Below, piece by piece: positions 33,830 through 38,924 of a stretch of 38,924 bases of DNA. The stretch is taken from positions 1 through 38,924 of the forward strand of contig CAUJJW010000201.1 in the NCBI GenBank assembly GCA_963205105.1, written 5' to 3'. The DNA comes from Verrucomicrobiota bacterium (GTDB taxonomy: Bacteria; Verrucomicrobiota; Verrucomicrobiia; Limisphaerales; CAIMTB01). The translations under genes and the position numbers were made by a program. Position 1 is the first letter of the stretch. Each line of letters starts with the position of its first letter. Below the pieces are notes generated by a model that saw only the letters and a list, made by a program, of their open reading frames with translations, was not told where the DNA came from and did not search any database.

Positions 33830-35353
33830 TTACCGCTGCCAGGCGAGCCAGCGTCGCATGAGGCCCTTCACCAAAGGCGTCAGGCGAGTGCGGTTGTAGA
33901 GATCGCCGGTGCGGCGGATCGCTTCGGCCTGCGTCGGATACGGATGGATCGTCGCGCCGATGGTCTTGAGGCCGAGTTTGCCCTTCATGGCGAGGGTGAG
34001 TTCTCCGATCAACTCGCCAGCGTGCGCCGCGACGACGGTTGCGCCGAGGATTTCGTCCGTGCCCTGACGCACATGGACGCGCACGAAGCCTTCGCTCTCG
34101 CCGTCAAGAATCGCTCGGTCCACCTTGCTCAACTCCTGCGTGAACGTGTCCACGTTGATGCCCCGCGCTTTCGCCTCCTTTTCGTAAAGGCCGACGTGCG
34201 CGATCTCCGGCGACGTGTAGGTCGCCCAGGGAATGATGAGCGAACTGGCTGTGGCCCGACCGTGGAACAAAGCGTTCTGTAGGACGATGCGCGCCATGAA
34301 GTCCGCGGCGTGTGTGAATTGATACGGCGAGCAGATGTCGCCGCAGGCGTAGACGCGCGAGTTGGTGGTTTGAAGACGGTCGTTGACCTTCACTCCCTTC
34401 GGGTCGAACTCCACGCCGACAGTCTCGAGTCCGAGTCCCTCCACGTTCGGTGCGCGGCCGACCGCGACGAGGAGTTGATCCACTTCCACATCATAGCCCC
34501 TGCCAGTCGACCCCACTCGCAAGCGGATGCCACCCGCACTCCTGGCGACCATCAGATCCTTGCCGCAGCAAAGGAATTGGACGCCGTCCCGTTCCATCGC
34601 CGTCCGGACAATTTGGGAAGCATCGCGATCCTCACGCGGCAGGATGCCGTGCTCCGCTTCGACCAGGAAAACCTCGGAACCGAAACGAGCGAAGCTCTGC
34701 GCCATTTCGCAACCAATCGGTCCTGCGCCGATGACGCCAAAACGTTTGGGCAGTTCGGTTAGCGAGAACAGCGTTTCGTTGGTGAGATAGGGAACATCCC
34801 CTAAACCGGGAATGGGCGGTGCGGCGGCGCGTGCTCCAGTGGCAATGGCGGCCTTGGCGAAACGCAGTGTCTGGCCTCCGACCTCGATGGTTTCCGGGCT
34901 GGTGAACTTTCCCGCCCCAAAGAAGACATCCACGCCGAGATCGCTGAATCGTTGGGCCGAGTCGTGAGGGCTGATGTCGGCACGCAGGCGGCGCATTCGC
35001 TCCATGAGCTTGCCGAAATCCGCTGTCACACCCGGGGGAACATGAACGCCGTACTCGCCGGCTTCCCGAACCGCAGCAACCGCTCGTGCCGCACGGATGA
35101 TGGCCTTGGACGGCACGCAGCCGACATTGAGGCAATCGCCGCCCATGAAGTGCTTCTCGATGAGCGCGACTTTTGCGCCGAGTCCAGCGGCGCCGATGGC
35201 GGTGACGAGGCCCGCTGTGCCCGCGCCGATGACGACGAGATTGTAGCGCGGCGCGGGTGCAGGATTCTTCCAGTCCGCAGGATGGACATTGGAAACGAGC
35301 TTCTGATTGTGCGCATCCCAGGGGAGGACGCGCGGTGGAGAGGGATGGGTCAT
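33830..35353 (-). CDS. MerA-like pyridine nucleotide-disulfide oxidoreductase
   Basis: A 507-residue FAD/NAD(P) flavoprotein. An FAD-binding GAGTAG motif lies at residues ~43-48, the redox cysteine pair in GGDCLNVGCVPSK is Cys74 and Cys79, a NAD(P)-binding GAGPIG lies mid-protein, and the C-terminal HPYPTQAE (His470) is the family's proton-relay motif. It resembles mercuric reductase in sequence but lacks the N-terminal metal-binding domain and the C-terminal vicinal cysteines that bind Hg(II), so mercury reduction is unlikely. AGGA precedes the ATG. It lies 19 bases after the TVP38/VTT gene; these two are known as neighbours or fusions in other bacteria. Confidence 0.9.
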   Translation of the reverse strand: MTHPSPPRVLPWDAHNQKLVSNVHPADWKNPAPAPRYNLVVIGAGTAGLVTAIGAAGLGAKVALIEKHFMGGDCLNVGCVPSKAIIRAARAVAAVREAGEYGVHVPPGVTADFGKLMERMRRLRADISPHDSAQRFSDLGVDVFFGAGKFTSPETIEVGGQTLRFAKAAIATGARAAAPPIPGLGDVPYLTNETLFSLTELPKRFGVIGAGPIGCEMAQSFARFGSEVFLVEAEHGILPREDRDASQIVRTAMERDGVQFLCCGKDLMVARSAGGIRLRVGSTGRGYDVEVDQLLVAVGRAPNVEGLGLETVGVEFDPKGVKVNDRLQTTNSRVYACGDICSPYQFTHAADFMARIVLQNALFHGRATASSLIIPWATYTSPEIAHVGLYEKEAKARGINVDTFTQELSKVDRAILDGESEGFVRVHVRQGTDEILGATVVAAHAGELIGELTLAMKGKLGLKTIGATIHPYPTQAEAIRRTGDLYNRTRLTPLVKGLMRRWLAWQR

Positions 35354-35372
35354 GATGTGTTCCTGTCCTGCT

Positions 35373-36080
35373 TCAGGATGTGATTCTTTTCGATAACGCC
35401 TGTTTGGCGATACGTGTGACGAAGAGGGTCACGACCACGGTGGCCAGCAGCCCGACGCCGTAGAGCAACCATTCGCCGGCAGTGCGCGTGCGTTCGCCCG
35501 AAGCGGCTTTGGCGAGTGAGCCGAGATACACATACATCACCGTTCCGGGCATCATCCCGATCCACGATGCGAGCACGTACTGGCCGGTCTTCACGCGTGT
35601 GATTCCGAACGCGTAGTTCAACAGCGTGAAGGGAAAGACTGGGGAGAGCCGTGTCAGTCCGACGATTTTCCAGCCTTCCTTCGCCACGGCTCTGTCGATG
35701 GCTGCAAAGCGTTCGTTTCCTTCGATCTTGCGGGTGATGGCGTCGCGGGCGAGATGGCGGCCCACGAGAAAGGCACAGGTCGCACCGAGCGTGGCAGCGA
35801 TGGAAACATAAACCGAACCCCAAACCACCCCGAAGATCGCGCCCGAGCCGAGCGTCAGCACCGAGCCGGGAACAAAGAGCACCGTCGCGACCACGTACAG
35901 CGCGATGAAAATCACAGGACCCCACGGGCCGAGTTGTGCGACCCAATCGAGAGCCTGCTTGAGCAGGTCCTGCACGTGGAGCCATTTCGCGGCGGCGACG
36001 AGCAGGGCGACTGCGCCGAGGTAGAGCAACCATTTCCGGTGGAACCCGGACGGAGTCGTGGTGGACGTGTTCATGATCAT
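35373..36080 (-). CDS. TVP38/TMEM64-family (VTT domain) membrane protein
   Basis: A 235-residue integral membrane protein. After a first helix (residues ~16-33) come the VTT-domain signatures: VPGSVLTLGSGAIFGVVWGS, ATLGATCAFLVGRHLARD and LTRLSPVFPFTLLNYAFG, the re-entrant/pore-like motifs of the family, followed by two more helices. Some VTT proteins act as lipid scramblases or transporters. Its gene precedes the MerA-like flavoprotein gene by 19 bases. ATGs at 36080 and 36074 are both possible. It probably works with the flavoprotein at the membrane; the substrate is unknown. Confidence 0.9.
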   Translation of the reverse strand: MIMNTSTTTPSGFHRKWLLYLGAVALLVAAAKWLHVQDLLKQALDWVAQLGPWGPVIFIALYVVATVLFVPGSVLTLGSGAIFGVVWGSVYVSIAATLGATCAFLVGRHLARDAITRKIEGNERFAAIDRAVAKEGWKIVGLTRLSPVFPFTLLNYAFGITRVKTGQYVLASWIGMMPGTVMYVYLGSLAKAASGERTRTAGEWLLYGVGLLATVVVTLFVTRIAKQALSKRITS

Positions 36081-36115
36081 TGAATGAGAGCCATCAGGTC
36101 CGGAATCTCTTCCGA

Positions 36116-36736
36116 CTAAACCGCTTCGCCTTCCTTCGCGCTGGTTCTGCGACCCAACTCAAGCTCAAGTTCGGCGATGCGTGCTTTGAGGGGCGCCACT
36201 GCGAGGCGAACTTCATCTTCGGTGTAGCGCGGGGTGATGTATTTCGGGCAGTTCCAATCAAACGATACGATATCGATGAGGAAGACTCGCTCCACGATGG
36301 ACCGCACATCGGGTTCGGCCATGCGAACCACAATGTCGGGATGCTTTCGAGCGTCCTCGATGCGCACATGGCCCATGATCTTCAAGCGTTCACGACGTGG
36401 ATAATCCATGAGGAAGAGCGCCACTCGGTCGCTGGCGGCGAGGTTGCCGGCGGAGAGCATTTGGCGGTTGCCCTTGTAATCGGCGAACGCAAGTTGTGTG
36501 GAGCTGACCACGCGAAGGAAACCTGGTTTGCCGCCCCGATGTTGGACATACGGCCATCCGTTCTCGCTGACGGTTGCCATATAGAACGAATCCCTCGCTT
36601 CGATGAACGCGCGTTCCTCGTCGCCGAGCGGGTCGCGCTCCGGTTGTGGCGGCAGGTTCTGCGCACGCCCGTAGTAATGCTGCTGAGCCGCAAGCACCTG
36701 CGGCGTGAAGTAGGTTTCGAGAAAGCGTCCGGCCAT
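36116..36736 (-). CDS. Pyridoxamine 5'-phosphate oxidase-family flavoprotein
   Basis: A 206-residue protein of the PNPOx-like split-barrel fold: DSFYMATVSENGWPYVQHRG, GFLRVVSSTQLAFADYKGN and DRVALFLMDYPRRERLKIMG are typical of FMN or F420/heme-binding members. The C-terminal end is a short coiled coil (APLKARIAELELELG). The family ranges from FMN-dependent oxidases to heme- or nitroreductase-like enzymes; the exact substrate cannot be read from this sequence. It is 35 bases upstream of the VTT gene. Confidence 0.85.
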   Translation of the reverse strand: MAGRFLETYFTPQVLAAQQHYYGRAQNLPPQPERDPLGDEERAFIEARDSFYMATVSENGWPYVQHRGGKPGFLRVVSSTQLAFADYKGNRQMLSAGNLAASDRVALFLMDYPRRERLKIMGHVRIEDARKHPDIVVRMAEPDVRSIVERVFLIDIVSFDWNCPKYITPRYTEDEVRLAVAPLKARIAELELELGRRTSAKEGEAV

Positions 36737-36814
36737 GATGCGTGGATAGTTGACGGTTGAGGTTTGAATGGAACGAGCGGGCCCCGCAGAGGGGGACCCT
36801 GGATTGACGGCGGT

Positions 36815-37276
36815 TCAGGCTTTGCCGCCGAAGCTCGCGTGATCGTCGGCGTCGAGGTAGTCCATGACGGTGTGAAGGTCGGCGCGAGCGGGATTGAGGC
36901 GCTTCACCTGGGCGGTGAACCATTCGAAATCCTCGGCATCGCCAATGGGCATGGTTTCGAGCCACGCGGACCATGCGCGAATCTCGTGCGGGGCTCGTTG
37001 GGGATTTGCCTGTTCATTGACCCAGCGGAGAATATCCCAGTCTCCGGCGTCGCTTTTCACCTGCTCCAGCAATGCGGCCTGGGAAATGCCCGTAAAGACA
37101 AGAAACTGTTGGTCCATCGGGTTGCCGAACTTGTAGTCCCCAGCCTTGCCTTGAAGTGAGGCGCGGGCTTTGTCGAGAACGCGCGGCAACATGGCGTAGC
37201 CGCCGAGACGGACGCGCGGGCTGCGCGGCGGGCGTTGAGTGAGGTCGGGGAAGGGGACGGGTAGAGGGGTGCTCAT
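36815..37276 (-). CDS. DUF5069-family protein
   Basis: A 153-residue protein containing PRSPRVRLGGYAMLPRVLDK at residues ~17-36 and, later, YKFGNPMDQQFLVFTGI and DWDILRWVNEQA, a combination I recognise as the uncharacterised DUF5069 family, common in Verrucomicrobia. No catalytic motif can be pointed out. It sits 78 bases upstream of the PNPOx-like gene in the same operon. Confidence 0.8.
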   Translation of the reverse strand: MSTPLPVPFPDLTQRPPRSPRVRLGGYAMLPRVLDKARASLQGKAGDYKFGNPMDQQFLVFTGISQAALLEQVKSDAGDWDILRWVNEQANPQRAPHEIRAWSAWLETMPIGDAEDFEWFTAQVKRLNPARADLHTVMDYLDADDHASFGGKA

Positions 37277-37340
37277 GCTTGAGGTGAGGGTGGGTGTGTT
37301 GTGGACCTAGGGGCAATTTGGCTTGGTGACTGGTAGTTGC

Positions 37341-38345
37341 TTACAGCTTCAGCTTTGCAAGAAAGGAACGGATGTGCGTCGCGATCATCGCACCTTCCTC
37401 CTCGAGGGCGAAGTGGCCGGTATCGAGCAGGTGGAACTCCACATCCTTCAGATCGCGGCGATAGGGGTGAGCGCCATCCGCGGGGAAGATGTAATCGTTC
37501 TTGCCCCACACGATCAGCGTGGGCGGCTGATGTCGGCGGAAGTATTCCTGCCACTTGGGATAGAGCGGTGGATTCGAACCGTAGTCGTAGAACAACGCGA
37601 GTTGGATGTCCTGGTTGCCGGGGCGATCCAGCAGCGTCTGGTCCACGAGCCAGTTGTCGGGGCTGATGGCGGCGAGACGTCGGACGCCATTGGTGTATTG
37701 CCATTGAGTCGCACCCACGGTGAGCAAGTGTCGCAAGGCCGCCGCGTTGGTTTCGGAACGGTCGCTCCAGTAGGCCTTGATGGGTTTCCAGAAATCGCGC
37801 AGGCCTTCCTCATAGGCGTTTCCGTTTTGGACGATCAATGCCTGAACCCGCTCGGGATGCCGAGTGGCGAGGCGGAAGCCCACCGGCGCGCCGTAATCCA
37901 TGACGTAAAGGCTGTAGCGCTTGACCCCGAGCTTCTCAATGAAGCCATCGACGACGTCGGTGAGATTGTCGAACGTGTATTGGAACTCACGCACGCCCGG
38001 CATCGAACTCTGACCGTAACCCGGGTAGTCCGGCGCGATCACATGGTACCGGTCGGCCAACGCGGGAATGAGGTTGCGGAACATGTGCGAGGAGGTGGGG
38101 AACCCGTGGAGCAGGATAATAGCGGGCGCGTCGGTTGGTCCGGCTTCGCGATAGAAGATGTCGAGGCCGTTGACTTGGATCGTCTTGTGCAGCGTGGGGT
38201 GTTGCACACTGATGCCAGCTGGTCCAGCAGCGGCACTCGATGGAGTGAGCCTGGCGGCGGCAAGTACCGCGAGGACAGCGAGTCCGAGCAGGTGCCGGAA
38301 GTACGATGGGAACGGAACAACTGTGTTGGTGGAGTTTGTCTTCAT
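37341..38345 (-). CDS. Secreted alpha/beta hydrolase, dehalogenase/epoxide hydrolase-like
   Basis: A 334-residue protein with a signal peptide ([21 protein letters not shown]). Motifs follow the alpha/beta hydrolase order: oxyanion [11 protein letters not shown] (near 80), nucleophile elbow [10 protein letters not shown] with Asp150 in place of Ser, acid GKNDYIFP, and His in [12 protein letters not shown]. An aspartate nucleophile is the mark of haloalkane dehalogenases, epoxide hydrolases and relatives. Being exported is less usual for these enzymes. It is 54 bases downstream of the DUF1348 gene. The natural substrate is unknown. Confidence 0.85.
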   Translation of the reverse strand: MKTNSTNTVVPFPSYFRHLLGLAVLAVLAAARLTPSSAAAGPAGISVQHPTLHKTIQVNGLDIFYREAGPTDAPAIILLHGFPTSSHMFRNLIPALADRYHVIAPDYPGYGQSSMPGVREFQYTFDNLTDVVDGFIEKLGVKRYSLYVMDYGAPVGFRLATRHPERVQALIVQNGNAYEEGLRDFWKPIKAYWSDRSETNAAALRHLLTVGATQWQYTNGVRRLAAISPDNWLVDQTLLDRPGNQDIQLALFYDYGSNPPLYPKWQEYFRRHQPPTLIVWGKNDYIFPADGAHPYRRDLKDVEFHLLDTGHFALEEEGAMIATHIRSFLAKLKL

Positions 38346-38399
38346 TGGGGTGTCTGGTTGGGGGTTGATGTTCCTGTATGAAATGGTGACTGGATTCGG

Positions 38400-38837
38400 T
38401 TAGGCGGTGGGAGCAGGGCGTTCCCATCGGAACTTCCGATCGGCTTCGGTGATGAGGACATCGTTGATGCTGGCGAACCGGCGTTCCATGAGGCCGCTGG
38501 CGGCGAATTCCCAATTTTCGTTCCCGTAGGCGCGATACCACTGCCCGGCGGTGTCGTGAAATTCATACTCGAACCGCACGGCGATGCGGTTGCCGGTGAA
38601 TGCCCAGAGTTCTTTGCGCAGGCGGTAGTCCAGTTCGCGCGCCCATTTCCGTTGGAGCAGTTCGATGATGGCGGGCCGGCCGTTGACGAACTCCGAGCGG
38701 TTGCGCCATTGGGAATCCTCCGTATACGCGAGCGCGACCCGTTCCGGGCAGCGCGAGTTCCAAGAGTCTTCGGCGAGTTGGACCTTCTGGCGCGCGGTTT
38801 CCTCGGTGAACGGCGGGAAGGGTGGGCGTGTGTGCAT
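38400..38837 (-). CDS. DUF1348/SnoaL-like NTF2-fold protein
   Basis: A 145-residue protein whose [20 protein letters not shown] and [19 protein letters not shown] match the DUF1348 (NTF2-like) family; AYGNENWEF and KFRWERP close it. The fold forms a small cavity seen in isomerases and binding proteins, and DUF1348 itself has no known reaction. ATG 38837 gives the usual length; a TTG 33 bases upstream is the frame's other start. It is the first gene of the six-gene operon in the visible DNA. Confidence 0.8.
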   Translation of the reverse strand: MHTRPPFPPFTEETARQKVQLAEDSWNSRCPERVALAYTEDSQWRNRSEFVNGRPAIIELLQRKWARELDYRLRKELWAFTGNRIAVRFEYEFHDTAGQWYRAYGNENWEFAASGLMERRFASINDVLITEADRKFRWERPAPTA

Positions 38838-38872
38838 GGGAAGGATGGAGTGAGGTGTCGTTGGTCTCAAAT

Positions 38873-38899
38873 GGGCCGCCCGGACTGGCCGGGCGGCCC
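38873..38899 (-). terminator. Strong hairpin at the right edge
   Basis: GGGCCGCCCGG (38873-38883) and its exact complement (38889-38899) form a perfect 11-bp GC stem with a five-base loop, followed on the minus strand by ATTTGAGACC. The minus strand to its right carries the codons CAC GCG AAG TAG (stop at 38913-38915), which may be the end of another gene running in from outside; the hairpin would then be its terminator. It also lies in the promoter region of the DUF1348 gene. Confidence 0.6.
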
Positions 38900-38924
38900 G
38901 GTGGGGGGAGGACTACTTCGCGTG

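Noticed and set aside
33830..35353. Mercuric reductase (merA) annotation for the flavoprotein
   Set aside because: The N-terminal metal-binding domain and C-terminal vicinal cysteines are absent and no mer genes are nearby.

Overview
The window looks like Verrucomicrobiota DNA, probably near the Limisphaerales/Pedosphaera group. This is inferred from family content: a PEP-CTERM sorting tail, very large secreted proteins with beta-helix and calcium-binding segments, an ECF sigma factor of the TIGR02999 type, a BspA-type leucine-rich-repeat protein with a C-terminal module common in that phylum, and UPF0175/DUF3368 and VapBC toxin-antitoxin genes. No rRNA, tRNA, CRISPR array or complete insertion sequence was recognised.

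Layout. (1) 1-1575: two overlapping minus-strand genes for secreted proteins, one transglutaminase-like and one cut by the window edge. (2) About 1.86-13.65 kb: the backbone of a mobilizable or plasmid-derived element. It has a MOBF relaxase-helicase, a VirD4/TrwB-type coupling protein, a ParA ATPase with a small partner, a winged-helix replication-initiator-like protein, a DUF3991/TOPRIM protein and a DUF6573 protein. A 550-bp divergent region between parA and the rep-like gene holds repeated TGGCCAACGGG motifs, palindromes and a perfect 12-bp hairpin: a candidate origin/partition region. No type IV secretion channel genes and no integrase are present. (3) 10.1-15.8 kb: cargo, comprising a calcineurin-like phosphoesterase, an unknown small gene and a pentapeptide-repeat protein whose tail resembles bacterial conflict-system proteins. 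(4) 16.2-23.1 kb: a 2070-residue secreted protein with a gingipain-like (C25) C-terminal region, overlapping a PEP-CTERM gene. (5) 23.1-30.2 kb: a decaying island region. Three related repeat copies that look like attachment scars sit among an intact VapBC pair, a pseudo-vapC, an orphan UPF0175 antitoxin, a UPF0175/DUF3368 pair whose toxin has an early amber codon, a pseudo-asnB, a pseudopilin-like fragment, and apparently intact genes for a membrane protein, a low-molecular-weight phosphatase-like protein and a PhyH dioxygenase. (6) 30.3-33.7 kb: an ECF sigma factor gene followed by the BspA-like gene. (7) 33.8-38.8 kb: a six-gene same-strand operon (DUF1348, alpha/beta hydrolase, DUF5069, PNPOx-like, TVP38/VTT membrane protein, MerA-like flavoprotein).

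How the parts fit. Region 2 would provide DNA processing, coupling, segregation and replication for a mobile replicon that needs a helper's mating pore. Region 3 is its likely accessory load. Regions 4-6 look like surface or secreted functions and chromosomal island turnover. Region 7 looks like chromosomal redox and hydrolase metabolism. Starts were moved from the longest reading frame where a Shine-Dalgarno sequence, signal peptide or gene overlap supported it. All function calls rest on motif reading, not database searches.
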